Below the pieces are notes generated by a model, which was not told the origin of the DNA, made no database searches, and saw nothing but the letters and a program-made list of their open reading frames with translations. This document shows, one piece after another, positions 21,262 through 36,000 of a stretch of DNA of 64,000 bases. A program made the position numbers and the translations under genes. Where the stretch lies: positions 479,369 through 543,368 of the forward strand of contig QKWP01000076.1 of the NCBI GenBank assembly GCA_003550325.1, in the 5' to 3' direction. The stretch is from Gigaspora rosea (Eukaryota > Glomeromycota > Glomeromycetes > Diversisporales > Gigasporaceae). The number at the start of each line of letters is the position of its first letter. The stretch's first letter is position 1.

Positions 21262-21659
21262 ATTTAATTCTACTTTTGTTAAACCTAGTTAATTGGCACC
21301 TTGCATTCACCAATTACGTCTGGTTCAACTTTCTTGACTTTTGACTCAGCAAAATACGACGAATTTCAGCAAGTTTCTGCGAGTAAGACCTTTCTCATAC
21401 CCATGTACTTTATGTCACGTAGTCACTCAGACTGCCGTGTCTTCGTGGGTTTTGCTACTAAACTTCACTCACTTGGCAGTACGATGACTGACGTATCGTA
21501 TAGGTACTACCACCAAATAGATACTTCACACAGATAACTTTTATTCACTTAGAGAATCACAAAGGGATTGCAGGTCGAAAATTAATAAGATCGAAAGCTC
21601 AAAGCTAGAAAGCTAGGCACCTTTCCCTCAGGATCGATGCCTTATTTATTGATTACTAA

Positions 21660-21768
21660 GGCCACGCAAAGTTAATTTTTCGTTTTGCATAACCTGATGT
21701 TCAAAATTCCGGCCGGCGGGTTGTATTTTTTTTTTTTTTAAAAAAAAAAAAATTAACTTTGCGTTGCC
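21660..21768. mobile_element. MITE 1, Harbinger-like, TSD TAA
   Basis: About 109 bp with terminal inverted repeats ggccacgcaaagttaa / ttaactttgcgttgcc, flanked on both sides by TAA (21,657-21,659; 21,769-21,771). The 3-bp TAA duplication and GG...CC ends fit PIF/Harbinger non-autonomous elements. The centre is a T-run/A-run. Confidence 0.65.
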
Positions 21769-21793
21769 TAAATTAATTCATGTTCACATCTAA

Positions 21794-22004
21794 GGTCACA
21801 AAGTTAATTCTTCGGTTTGCATAACATGGAATCAGAAATTTTGGTTTTTATTTTTATCGGACCTATCGGGTAATTCCGGAAAATCAAGGTTATCATCGGG
21901 TGACACCGGAGAAAGGAATAATTGGCACAATAGGAGATTTTTTTTTGGAAAAATTGGGTCGGCGGGTTATGCAAAATGAAAAATTAACTTTGCGTGGCGT
22001 GGCC
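21794..22004. mobile_element. MITE 2, same family as MITE 1, TSD TAA
   Basis: Left end ggtcacaaagttaattc, right end ttaactttgcgtggcgtggcc, flanked by TAA at 21,791-21,793 and 22,005-22,007. It shares terminal sequence and the gttatgcaaaa subterminal motif with MITE 1, 25 bp away. About 211 bp, no coding capacity. Confidence 0.65.
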
Positions 22005-22160
22005 TAATACACTTGCATCATGCTTTACTCATCGCTCATGCGATCATTATACTAACTTCTAATGAATCATGACCCCTCGATCATAACATTCGATCACCAT
22101 GTGCGTACCCGATCATTAGTCACATGGCAACCGCGCAGCACCACCGACAAAAGTTTCTTA

Positions 22161-22375
22161 TTTGCCTTGAAAATCACGTTCCGACATTTCCAATCAGGCT
22201 AGTTCGTTTTTGAGTGTAAATCGTCCTTTACCCTTATTGATTCGATAGTTTATTCGATAAACTAACGAATCGATAAAATAAAGGATGATTTACACATAAA
22301 CACGACCGGTATTCAGGGTTGAACCTGTCCGAATTAGCCCGATCGGAAATGTCGGAACGTGATTTTCAAGGCAAA
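22161..22375. mobile_element. Inverted-repeat element with 31-bp ends
   Basis: tttgccttgaaaatcacgtt... on the left (22,161-22,191) is the exact reverse complement of the right end (22,345-22,375). An inner pair (gtgtaaatcgtcctttac / ataaaggatgatttacac) forms a second stem around attcgat repeats. No ORF. It ends 234 bp upstream of the SPRY-TPR start codon. Confidence 0.7.
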
Positions 22376-22608
22376 GACCCCATTTAGTCAACATTACGCC
22401 AAGTGACAATTTACTAAATTTGTCTCGTAGATCTTCTGCATGATACTTAATTGGACATAATTAATGACAAACAAGTATGTATACGGTAATACTTGTCCAT
22501 TGTGTACAAAGTAGACACTATACACCGGACTTTAATTACCGGTATAAAGATAAAAGGTGTTATAAATAAAAGAAGTATTGCAAAATTTTATCAAGATTCC
22601 CAACCAAA

Positions 22609-24000
22609 ATGGAATCATCTTCTAAATTTTTAGAAATATGTGGACCCATAGTAAACTACAAAGGTGAAATTAATGATTTATTTCATGCAGCTTGAATTTC
22701 GTATTTTTTTATATTAAAAATTATCTAAATTATAAATATCATTTTTTAAATTAAAAGGGGATAGAGAGAGAGTGAAGGAGAAAGAGAGAGAGAGAGAGCC
22801 TAATGATTATAAAAATGTCGCTCTAGCTATAGCAAAGGATCAAATTTCTTCACAAAATGGATTCTTTTACTTTGAAGTTGAAATCATAAATAAGGATGAT
22901 GATGGGTAATTTAGTTTTCTCATGCTATAAATTTAGTATCCTCCTTAAATCTTTTTATTAATGGCGTTATTTTAAAAGAATTATCGGTGTAGGGCTTTGT
23001 AAAGACCCAGATTTAAATGAAATTACCAAGAGTTCATACCTCATGCCTGGTAATAATAATTTGAACCTTTAATTTTCTTTATTTAAATAACCATTTATTA
23101 AAATATAATACATTAGGGCAAGATAAGAATTCATGGGGTTATCATGATGATGGCTACCTTTTTAGTTCTAAAAATGGCAGGCCTTATGGGCCGTCGTATA
23201 CGACTAATGATACTATCGGATGTTATTTAAATTTTGAAGAAAGAATCATATTTTATACTCATAACGGAGCAAATATAGGTAATTATCTCCATTATGAGTT
23301 CCCTAAACATTTTAAGGCAATTAAGTAGATTTTTGATATACCAACACTTTTCAAGGAGTTGCATGTAATCTACCTAAAGCTTCAGAAGATTTTGAGGGGA
23401 AATGGTATCCTTATGTTGGGCTTAGATCACAAGGCGGTTCTATAGAAGTAAATTTTGGTACTGGTGATCGAAAGTTCAAATATTCTGGTAAACTTATTTA
23501 TATAGGTATTTGATTTTTCTTGTATTTATTTTATTTATTCAATAATCATATTTTTTATTAATAGCAATGAATAATGATGACATTGGTGAAGAATTATATG
23601 GAGTAAACTGCCTTGATGTTTTCTGTGATAATAATTTAGATAATCAACTAAATAATGAATTGGCTCGAATGTATCGAGCAAAGGCATATTTAATTATGAA
23701 ATTGTACAAAGAAGCACTTGAAGATTTAACTAAAGTGCTTGAAAAAGATCAAACCAATTTACTTGCACTAACTTACCGAGGAAAAGCTTATTTTATTTTA
23801 GGCAAATATAAAGAATCACTTGAAGATTTGACTAAAGTTCTTAATAATGAGCCAGAGAATACAATTGCGCTAAGATATCGAGCAGAAATCTATCAGATAA
23901 TAAAACAGTATAATGATGCATTTAATGATTTAAAGGATTTATTGAAAATTAGGCCTGATGATGCATGGGCAATAAAAACCCGTGATTTATTAGACAAAAC
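22609..24000 (+). CDS. SPRY and TPR exons (exons 1-6)
   Basis: Six exons joined by GT-AG introns of 66-94 nt, all phase-consistent. Exon 1 begins at ATG 22,609 (F-L-E-I-C-G-P). Exon 2 starts with an in-frame GA microsatellite coding an Arg/Glu run, then F-F-Y-F-E-V-E-I, the SPRY strand. Exons 3-5 give [28 protein letters not shown] and Y-P-Y-V-G-L, standard SPRY/B30.2 landmarks. Exon 6 has three TPR repeats ([19 protein letters not shown] and two more). SPRY-TPR fusions bind protein partners. The exon ends ...GAC AAA AC followed by gtgagtatg. Confidence 0.85.
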
Positions 24001-27000
24001 GTGAGTATGATATGTGCTTTATAAAATATATTTTTTAAGATTTCAAAATTTTATATTATAAGGTCTCTTAATAACTAATATAATTTATAAAATTCGCAGT
24101 TTGTGAGTTCTTATATTCAATATGTCCTAAACTTCCTTAATTTGAAAAAGGCAGCAGCACAATACTAAATAATCCATATATTGATACCAAATTATTAGTT
24201 TGTAAGTATTTACAATATGTCAATTCTTACTTTATTAAAATTCCTTAATTGCATATACTGAATATTATATTTGCTAATTTAGCGAGTAAGGGTTTAATGT
24301 CTACAATCTTGAAATCAAAAAAAATTTTTAAATCAAAAATTAATAACCGCACATATATGCATGTGCCATATTTTTTTAGCTCGTAAGTATTTAAAAGTTA
24401 TTACCTTTTTTGGAATCAATATTAAATGTAAATAACAACTAAATTACTATTAGTACGTGAGTATACTGTATATAGCAAATATAAAAATTTAAATTCGAAA
24501 ATAAGTAACTTATATACAATCTACAAAATTATCAGTCTGTGAGTATTTGATTATAAGTATTTGTGAAATCATAATTTTCTCATTAAATAATCCAAATAAT
24601 CCACATATTGCCACGCATACTATATTATAGTGAGTGAGTATTTAAAATCAAAATTTAAATTAGTTCAAAATTAAAAAATACATAAATAAATGTATATATA
24701 CGTATCATTAGAGCGTAAGTATTTTTATATTGTGGTATCATACGACGTTTCTAAATTAAAATTTTTTCTTATCCAAAATAATTAATAACGCAAATACAAA
24801 ATTGCCAGTTTGTAAGTATTTAAAATCATGTATTTTTAAAATCGAAATAACATTAATTTAAAAGATAAATTAATATACATTCGCAAATATTAATAGTCGG
24901 TGAGTGTTTAAAAACCTGGAGATTGTTTTAATACACTAACTCATATATCTATATAAAATTATCAGTTTGTGAGTATTTGAAACCATAATTAATGATTTAT
25001 CACAAACAAAAAACAAGTAACACTATTCTAAATAATCCGTAAACAATTATTATTAGGGAGTGAGTATTTGAATATTAAAATCATAAATTTTGATTCAAAA
25101 GAGAAATAACGCAATATTAATAAAATTTACAAACCACACATACGAAATTGCCAGTCGGTAAATATTACTTTTAAACATTTTTGAAATTAAATTCTCTTTA
25201 ATGAAATAACATAATCCAATCTATACAACTATTAGACCGTGAGTATTTAAAGTTAAAATCACTCTTAAAATCAAACTTTGTAGCTCTAAATATACAATAT
25301 ACGTATACATACATTTAGAGAGTGAGTATTTAAAAACTCTTTAAAAGTTCTTTGTAATATGAAATAAAGTAATATAATTTTAAATCCCACAAAATTCTCA
25401 GTTCGTAAGTATTCAAAGTCATAAATATCTTCTAAGTCGACATTCTTTTTTATGAAAAAGCTATTAATGCATATGCTATAATATTAGTACGTGAGTATAT
25501 AAAGCTATAAAATATTTTATAATTTTTTAAAAAAGCAACACAATTCTAATTTACTGTAAATATAACTTACCAGCCTGTAAGTATTAAAGTAATAAGCAAT
25601 TTTAAAAACAAAATTCTAACTCTAAACTTAATTATTACTAGGGAGTAAGTGATTCAAATATACATTTTTAAGTCAATTACTTGTTAATCTTAAAAACCAA
25701 TAATCCATATACATATAATATTATCAGTCTGTGAGTATTTATAATAACAAATTGTTATAGTGACAGTCATTGGCGCAAGAAAGCTTGTGCAGCATAAATT
25801 TTATTGATATTATGACTACAACTAGAATAGAAATTGGGATATAGTACGCAGCAGAATTTTTGCAAGAATATTAAAGGTGTTGCATAAATAGCTCATTCGT
25901 TAAATGGTATATTTACTTATTCTTGGTTATGTTATGGATGATAACTGATTATTCACTAGGATACTGTTTTTATAACATAGCAGAAGGTCATGTCATAATG
26001 CGTGTATCTGCTGTGAAGAAATCAGTAATTATTGTACACTTCTTATGTGAACGCCTAGCCATTTTCATGCATGTTATTGGGTCAAGTTTAATACATGATG
26101 CACAAACTTTGTTCACCTCCTATCGGAAGTGAACAAAATTTGTGTATCACGTTTAGAAATGAGCCAATAAGATGCAGAAAATGGCTAGGTGCTTACGTCA
26201 AAAATGTACAATAATGTAGTTATTGGGTCATGTTGTTAACGATAATCGCTGATTTCTTTACAGCAGACACCGCGTTATGACGTGCCATTTGGTCACGTCA
26301 TAAGCACAGTGTCCTAGAGAATAATCAGTTGCATCAACAACATGACCAATAACTATAAATTATCAGCCATAATTTGACCAATAATATGATTATCAGACAT
26401 GCTGATGTGAACACCGAACGATTTTTGTGTAAGTTATTCGGTCACCTCCTAATACAATACACAAATTTTCATTCATCTCTTAAGAGGTGATGAAATTTGT
26501 GTATTGGTTTCGTAGGGGGTCGAATAGCTTACACAAAAAACGTTCTATAGTTGCTGGTGAAATGTGTGAAATAATTTCACCATTATTGGTGAAATTGGTG
26601 GTGAATTGGTGAAATTAATTTCACCAGCATCTATATGGTGTTCACATAAGACATTGGGGTGGTCGATGCGCTATGTAAATCAAAACTATATGTGGTAATA
26701 TAATAAAATTTATTAATAAATTTTTTGATTCAAATTTTAAATAGATTTAAATAGATGTACAGCCCTGACGGTTCGATAGTTTTGAATAAATTTTCGCAAA
26801 GACTAGTGTTACATCTCTACAAACAAGACTATAGAATCATTTCATTTATTTAAACATGAAAAAACTGTAATATGCTACGTGTTTTTTTTTTAAAAAAGTA
26901 GCAAAAAGAAAGGGGTCTGTCATATGCTACGCGTTTTTTTTCTTAAAAAAAGAAAGGTAAATTTAGTTTCGTTTTTAAAAAAAATGGCTCTATAGCTTTG

Positions 27001-30000
27001 TTTGTAGGGACGTAGTACTTGTCTTTGCAAGTTTTATCCAAAACTATCGAACCATTGGGGCTGTACATCTGTTTTAAAATTCTTTAATAAATTTTATTAT
27101 ATGACTACATATAGTTTTGATTTACATAGTGCATCGACCACCCCAATAAGACATGTCGTATAAGTAATTTTGCGACCAATGACTACTGATTTCAATTTTT
27201 AAATAAAACATTTAGTAATGTAAATAATTTACGTCAAATTGCTAGGTTGTGAGTATTTTAAAGTTAAACATCTGCGAATTAAAATTTCATACTTTAAAAT
27301 GCAAATTTCTAAACGAATATTATCAGCGAGTAAGTACTTTAAAATCATGTGCATTTTTAATTCTAATATCCGTTAAATTCTAAAAGAAACATATATTATT
27401 AGCAAGTGGGTATTTTTTATCTTAAACATTTCCCAAATGAATAAAATTCTCATCAGTGCACTATGTATGCATCATATGTCAGAATGCAAGTACAGTACTT
27501 TAAAAAATAAACTTTTGCCAATTTTGTTAATTCGAATATTGACAATATCATATATATTAGCATGTGAGTATTTGATATGAGTATTTAGAACCACAATTCA
27601 AAAACTAAAATTTTTTATTTTAAATTTTTTGATAATTTTAGTCGGTAAGTATTCAAGGTAGATCAAAGTCTTTCAAAAATTAACGTCATTTTTAATAATT
27701 CAAATATGTGCATACTATATGATAGGAAGTAAATATCAAAATTTTGATAAAAATTAAAAAAAAAATAATTTAATAATTGACATAATTTATTTATACTATT
27801 ATTAGAGGGTATTTAAAATCTTCAATTAAATTTCATGTTAATTAAAAAAAAAACAACAACCTTGAACAATTTACACATCATTAGAGAGTAAGTATTTAAA
27901 TCTATGAATATTTTATATCAAGATTTTCTTAATTTAAAAAGTATGTATAAACATATATACATATTTTAGGAAGTGAGTATTTAGATCATGAATACCTTGG
28001 ATTTATACTTTATTTACATAATCGAATGCAAATAACAATCTACATAATATTATTAGAGAGTAAGTGTTTAATCTCAAAAAGCTTTTTAAAATCAATTCTA
28101 TTTTATTTATTTAAAAACTAACAACATAATTAACATTTCATATATATGTATATAATTGACAGTGAGTGAGTATTTATTTATAGCTATTTTTTTAAAAATA
28201 AATTTTAAAAAAAAACATTTATATATGACCACATTTTAGAGGGTGGGTATTTTTTAGGATAGACTTAGTTTGAAATCAGATTTCACATTAATTCAAATAA
28301 TAATTTAAATACATGTGATTATCAGCCTGTAAGTATTTAAAAGTTTTTTTAAAAAAAAAAATCATAAGCATTTTAATTAATATTTTAATAAAATAACCAC
28401 TTTATTATCAGTTCGTAAGTATCCAAAAAAATATTCAAATCAAATTTTTAAAGCAAAATAATGAGTTATTAACTACAATGTTATTTCAGATGGTGGGTAC
28501 TTAAATATTAATAAGAATAAAAAGCTGTGATAAATTCTAAGAATATTTGCATCGTTTTAGGGAGTAAGCATTTGAAGTATTTGTTGTTTTGAATATTTTA
28601 AAAATAAATTTATTTTAAAAGATTAACATATACAAACAATAATATCAGTTTGTAAGTAACTATTTGGGGCTATAAAATTTTTTACAAGTTGTAACCAGGA
28701 TATTTTTAAATAACCAATTATAAACGTATATCATATTCTTAGCGAGTAAGTATCTTGTATTTAAACCTTAAAAATATTTTGAAAATTATAATTTTCGGTT
28801 TTAAATTATATATATGCATTAATAGGAAGTAAGTATTTTAAAACTCTTAAAATTTAATAATCACAAGTATTTTTTAACAATTTATATATATAACACTATA
28901 GAATGGATAAGTATGTATTTAGAATAATTAAAATTTAAATTTTAATTCTCTTAAATATATAAAAAACAATTTTAAACTATTTACATTTAGATCGTGAGTT
29001 AGATCTCTAATTTTTGCAAATCAAAGGAGATATACTTTAAAAATCAATTAATGTATTAATATCATTAGGGGGTGAGTATCAAAAGGTTATAATTAGTTTA
29101 GGCGCAAAATTTCTTTATTAAATAAATCTAATCTATATTTTTAAATCAATAATTTATCAGAAAGTGAGTGTGATTACAAAAATAAAAAAATGTTAAGTAA
29201 TCAACTAATATATACATTGTATATTAGGTCGTAAGTATTTAGAATTATATATTTTCAATAATCATGTTTTAGTTTAAACCAGAAAATCTTAATAAATATG
29301 TTTAAATTATTAGTTTGTTAGTATTTATAATCATGCATGGAATTGAAAATCTCTTAACAAAATAATATAATTTTAAACTGGTCATATATATAAATTATTA
29401 GAAAGTAAGTATCTAAAATTAAATATTTGATCAACATGATTCTAATTCAAAAATAACAATGCACTTTAAACAATACTATCCATATATAAAATTCTAGAAT
29501 GTAAGTACAAATATTTTTGAAATTAATTTTTTATTTAAACATAGCATTAACTAGTTTAATGAATTAATTATTAGCTTGTAAGAAATTATTATAAGATTTT
29601 CTACTCAAAGTTAATTCAAATTAGAAACAAAAAACTTTTCGTATTTATCAATCTAAATAATCTATATATTATTAGTCAGTAAGTAATTAAAATATTAACT
29701 ATCTTTAAAATTAAATTCTTTTAAACATAATATAATATTATTTATAAATAGAAAGTAAGTATTTAAAGTTGGATAAATTTAGAATTTTTGTCATTTATAG
29801 CTAATAATAATTATATATCTTATTAGTGAGTAAGGATTTAAAACATAAATATTTATGTTGAAAAGATATAATTCTAAAATATTTGCATATTTATACAAAA
29901 TTTTAGCCTGTAAGTAAAAATAAAGATTTAAAATTATATTTCTATAAATAAATAACATAAATCTATTAATATAATTTATTAGAGAGTAAGTTCTTCAAAG

Positions 30001-33000
30001 TATAAGTATTTTAAATTAAGCTTAGATTAAAACAATCATATATATATTTTAGAGCGTGAGTATTTAAAATTATTATTTTTTTGAACTGCAGTATCTTAAA
30101 CAATTCATTTTTAATAATACTAAATAATCTATAAAAAACTAGCATGTGAGTATTTAGACTCAAATATTTTAAATCAATATATTTGTTTTAATTTGATATA
30201 TTATTAAATATAACATAAATATTTAAAAGAAAGTAAGTACTGTATTAGCTTTTAAGATACATATTTTTTCAATTAAAGAGCAATAATTTAACTCCAAATT
30301 ATTTACACAAAATAACTAGCTTGTAAGTATCCAAATTTTTAATAAGTTTTTTATTAGCTTAAAATAACACATACTTTATATATAATTATTAGTAAGTGAG
30401 TATTGAGGATTGAAAAGTTTTAATCAGATGTTCTCTCTATCAAAATTACTTCAAACAATTCACTTACCTACATTATTAGTCTGTAAGTATTTATATTTAT
30501 GAAATTTAATATCATATCTACTGCATTAAATATAATTAATCGTTATAACAGGGGGTAAGTATTTAATTATAACATTTTAAACTAAAAGTTCTGCTTTAAA
30601 AAGTGATGAAAATTGCATCAAATAATCTATACAAAATTATTAGCCTGTACGTAGTATAAACAATATTTTAAATTCAAAAAATCTTTTTGAAGTGAATATT
30701 TCTAACAATATTATATATGCATAAAATTACAAGTTTGTAAGTACTTAAAATAAATACAGTATTCTTAAAATATAATTTTGGTTTGTTTGAGAAATATTCA
30801 TAATTGTACACATTTACCAGCACGTAAGTATTTAGAACTAAATTTCAAATAAAACTTCATTTCAAAAAAAAAAAAATTTATTATTTATTAATAATAATAT
30901 ATGATTTCATGCTGTATTATTAGAGGGTGAGTATTTAATATTGAATATTTATAATTTTATTATAATTATAAAAGTTCTTTTAACAAGATATATCTAAATT
31001 ATATGATTAGCTTAACGTATGTATTTAAAGATATAATATTTTAAGATTAAATTCTTTAAACAAAATAATTATTCACATAATACGTGCTTTATGTTTTAGG
31101 GAGTAAGTTATAAAGTTTTGTTAAATTATTTAAAAGAATAATACAATTCTAAATTAATCCATATAAAAGTGCTGGCAGGTAAGACTTTAGATCTATATTA
31201 TTGTAAAGATCTCTCTGTTCTAAAAAATTTTTAAATAATCAACATACTTATATACATAATACTAATAGTTCGTGAGTATATTTAAAGCCAAACTTCTATT
31301 ACTGTACTTCAAAATGAATAACAATTCTATATATATTATTAGTCTGTGAGTATTTACTTAAACTGGTATTTTTATAATTAACATTATGTCTATATTTAAT
31401 TTATATCTATCTCATTATATTGTAGTTTTGGCTCGTGAGTATTAAGTTATATTGCTAAATTCAAACCAAATTATTATATATATTTTTAAATAATCCAAAT
31501 CAAATTATTAGCTCGTGAGTATTCAAATTAGTTTTATGCCAATTTCTAAAGTAATGCAAATGTATATAACTAAAAAATCCTTAATCATAATTAGTGGAAT
31601 GTAAGCATTTTTTATTAAATCACTTTTTTTAAAAAAAAAACTATCTAATTGATTTTTATAAATTATTAGAAATTTAGAGTAATACTTTTAAATTATGATT
31701 TTTTATTTAATACATTACACAACTGTATTAACACTGCATTATTAGTGCGTAAGTAGAATTAAATTTTGTACCTTTCAAATTTTCAAAATTACATACCTTA
31801 ACAAATCTTTGCATATACATTTAGACTTAAAGAGTAAGTATTAGAGTAAAAATTTTGAAACCAAAAATCCTTCTTTTAATTCACAATTATAAATTTATAT
31901 ACTAGGAAGTGAGTATTTAAAATCAAATATTTTTAACAAAATTTATACACTAAATAACTATTATTTATAATTACAATCATTAGTCTGTGAGTAATCAAAG
32001 TTATTATTTCTTAAATCAAATTTTTTTTCTTAATTAACATATACAATTACAAATTACTAGTCCGTAAGTATTGAAATATATTACATTTGTTAATTCATAA
32101 CAAAGAGCAAACCTAAATAATCAATATACATATTTGTTTTATAAGTATGTAAGTATTTAAATCAATAATTTTATAAAAAAATTCTCTTTTCAAATGAACA
32201 ATAATTAAAAATTTGTATATATATTATGGCCAGTGCGTGAGTTAAGCATTTTTAATAAAATTTTATTTAAAAAATAATTCCAAGTAATCTATAAATATAC
32301 ACATTAAATTATTAGAGAGTAAGTAGTTAAAATTAATATTATTAGTTTAATAGTTTAAATAACATTTATAATATATACATATTATTAGAAAGTAAGTAAT
32401 TGATATAGTAAAAACTTTTTGATAATTAAAACATTTTAACTTAGCTAATTAATATGCATGCATCTATATTATCAGAAAGTGAGTATAGAATTGTAATATT
32501 CAAAATAAAACTTTCACTAACAGTTAATATATAATATTAGCTTGTAAGTATTTAGAGATAAATCAATCTTTAAAATTATAATTCCTTTTTATTAATTCAA
32601 ATCATAATAATACAAATTCTAAGGGAGTAAGTAATCAAGCTGTATACTTATAAATATTTAAATCCTATCAGCTATTATTTATCCAATGATTTACTAATAA
32701 TAAACATTAAACAATCACACTTATAAGTTCGTGAGTATTTGTTAATATGTTCAGTACAAACTTGTTTATCTTCAAAGGTAATTAATACAGCTATAAAAAT
32801 TTTATACTGTTCATATGCACAAATTGTTAGCTTGTGAGTATTTAAGTGTTTAATCTTGCTAAATTTAAAAAATTTAACATCACTAAATAACCAATGCATT
32901 GTTTTATTAGTAGGTGAGTATTTTTAAAACTTAAAATTCCTACTAATTCAGAATAACTAAAAATATATACAAAATTTTAGGGGGTACGTATTTAGAATAA

Positions 33001-36000
33001 TTACATTACATTTTTTCGTTATATTAATTAAGATAATTCTAATCAAATATTAGGAAGGTGGTCACTTCACCGACAATCATTTCACCGAAAGTTCACTTAG
33101 CCGACATCACATAGGGTTAGGGTTAGGGTTTTATTAGTTGCAGGTATGTATTTTTAGTAAATTGTCACCTGGTGTGATGTCGGTTAAGTGAGCTGTCGGT
33201 GAAATGATTGTCGGTGAAGTGACACGTATCCAAATATTATATATCAAAAGATCGTAAGTATTTAAAATCAAATATTTGTCAAAACTTTTTCTTTAAAAAA
33301 AAATAACAATAATATTGTGTAAAACACATCATATTCAGCTTGTAAGTATTAGAGTAAAATCAAAGCCTCATTATGAGCAAATAACAACTCTTATTAAAAC
33401 ACTTATATGTAATTAGAAAGTAAGTATTTTATAATAATTATTTTTTTAAGCCAAGTTTTATAGCACTAATAATATATATATATTATTAGAAAGTAAGTAC
33501 TTAGAATCATAAAATTTTGAATCAAAATTTATTCACCTCAGAACAATAATTCTGACTAATTCATAAAAATAATTACAAGAATGTAAGTAATTAGTCCTAA
33601 ACACTTCTAATTATATTATTATAAATTTAAAATCTGATAATATAACCAAATTCATATTATTACTAGCTTGTGAGTATTTGAAATTAAATCAATATTAGTT
33701 TAAAAGCTTAATCAAATAACCAAAAATAATTATATTCTATTAGTCCGTGAGTATAAAATCTTAAGCATAAAATTATAAGTATTTTAAAATTAAAAAAAGC
33801 ATTATTAAATAATAATTCTATTTAACAGGAAGTAAGTAATAAAATATGAAATTATTTTTAATTAAATTATCCCAATACTTAAGTTATATACATCTTATTG
33901 TTAGTTCGTAAGTATTTGCGCTCCAAATAATTTCAAAATTAATTAATTTTAACATTTGAATCTAATAATTATATATATATTTTTTATATTTCTAGTGAGT
34001 GAGTATTCAATTATAAAGTTAGAACCTAATTTTTTAATTCAATACAAATGATTTTTAATAATTTGCATTTACTAGCAAGTAAGTTTTAGCTAGTCATAAA
34101 ATATTTTAAAGTCATCATAAACTTACTTATTATAATGATAATATTAGGATGTAAGTATTCAACTATTTTAAAATCCAAAGTTTTCTTTTAATTCAAAAAA
34201 AAAAATCTCACTTATAATATCTATATGTGCACATGAAACTAGTATGTGAGTATTTAAAACTTAATTAGGAATTCACGTAAGAACAGGACAAAAGTCGGGG
34301 ATAAGTATTTATATAGTTTTAATAGTAATATGGAATCCAATTTCCCAAAATTATATAGTAAAAAGACGGGATTTTTTAAAATTCAAAATTTCAGCTCTTA
34401 GTAAAGTACCTTTTATTTTTAGAAAATTCTACCGGACTTTTAATAAAAAGAAAGACAAATACCATATTTTTATGCCTATATAATTTAATTTTGTATTATA
34501 TTTAAACAATTAATACTTTATATTGTAGGCAAACTGGATTCCAACATTCGAAATGTTATAGTAAATTTGCTTATTTATATTATATAAAATTTTATAAATT
34601 GTCCTGTTCTTAGGTGGATTGCTAATTAAATATAGATAAATTTTCTTAACATAACACTTAACTATATATGGAATTTCCAGGCAGTGAGTATTCTTATTGT
34701 TAAATTCAAAACTTCTTTCATTTAAAATTAAAACTTCTAAAATTCTATATATATATTATTTAGCGAGTAAGTATTAAAGTAATAGTAAATAAATTTAATT
34801 AAGCACACCAAGAGTTTTATAGATGCATCCTAACTATGTAAACTGCCAACCTGTATGCCCTTATATTTAGAGGGTATTGAAAATTAAAATTTCTCTTATC
34901 ATGGTCAATATTCAAAGTTTACTTCAAAATAGCATTACTCCTATATTATTGAGATTATTCTGTGGGTAAGAAGCTTTGAATATTTACAAATCAAATGAAA
35001 AATATCCCAGGCATAACACTAATTAATGTAAATACCTGGATTCACTAGTTAACAGTTTTACAGTAATAACTATGGCAGTAGTAAATTACTATAAAAGTAT
35101 ATGTGGCATAAACTGCCACTGGTGTGCTTCAATAGATGCTGAGAAAAAGATGAATTTGACAAAAATAATTAATTTTTTTAATGAATATCTACTCATAAAT
35201 TGAAGGAGATTTTATTTTAGCTCTATACGATTATAGAATTAAAATAAAAAATAGATAATTATCAAAAATAGATTTTTGATAATTATTTTTTTATCAAATT
35301 TCATTTTTTTTCTCAACAACTAGTCTGTAATTCCTAATGAAATTAATATAACAATTAAATTTTAATATTTGTGCGCATAATATTTTTAGTACGTGAGTAG
35401 TAGATATACGATTACTTTAAGTAAATTATCGTTAACAACTCATATATATATATATACAAAATTACTAGCCGGTTGGTATTTGCATTAAGAGTCATAAAAT
35501 TTTATAAAAAATTTTTAAACAATATTTAATAAAAACTATATATCTTATTTTTAGGCGGTAAGTGTTTTAAGTCAATCAGAGTATTTTTTAAAAGCAAAAT
35601 AAATACAGATTTAAAAAAATTTATAATATTAGATTGTAAGTATTTAAATAATTAAAAATAAACTTGAACGTTATTTAATTCGCATTCTAATCAATTTAAA
35701 TATGAATTTGAAATTATTAAATTATTAGGCGGTAAATATCCAAATATTTTTATATTAAAGTTTCTACTTGGAAAACTAATTATATAGCCACATACCATAT
35801 TATTAGAGAGTAAGTGTTTAGAATTGTGAATATTTTAAAATTAAAATTTTTATTAATAATTATACATATAAAATAATAGTGGGTAAGTATTTAAATTAAG
35901 TCATAATCTTAAAATTCAATTTAAAAGTGAATAACCTTTAAATATATGTAAATTAGAAAGTGAGTATTATAGTTATACTTTTAATTTAATTAAAGGCAAT

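Larger units (their letters stand above)
24001..28056 (+). other. Microexon array part 1 (29 microexons)
   Basis: Each unit is a 3' splice site (usually attAG, atcAG or ccAG), three bases, then GTRAGT with ATTT usually following. Microexon starts (all 3 nt): 24100, 24199, 24283, 24380, 24454, 24536, 24631, 24712, 24809, 24897, 24966, 25057, 25155, 25236, 25319, 25402, 25488, 25574, 25642, 25728, 27246, 27327, 27403, 27561, 27642, 27726, 27806, 27885, 27970. Typical intron 65-100 nt; the intron from 25,731 is 1.5 kb because fold-back elements sit in it. Read in phase 2 (last two bases of one exon plus first of the next) the peptide begins T-F-F-D-S-T-L-E-A-F-R-L-D-R-P after L-L-D-K of the TPR exon. 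Confidence 0.75.

Noticed and set aside
24002..24004. TGA as the true end of the SPRY-TPR gene
   Set aside because: It lies inside a perfect GTGAGTAT donor identical to those of the array. I keep it as the main alternative and not as the preferred model.
25923..26132. 69-codon ORF
   Set aside because: It is one arm of a fold-back element whose other arm is its reverse complement; no coding signature.
30393..30395. Microexons tga, taa and tag read as stop codons
   Set aside because: They would be stops only in phase 0. The flanking exons fix phase 2, where these triplets contribute GA+N, AA+N and AG+N codons.
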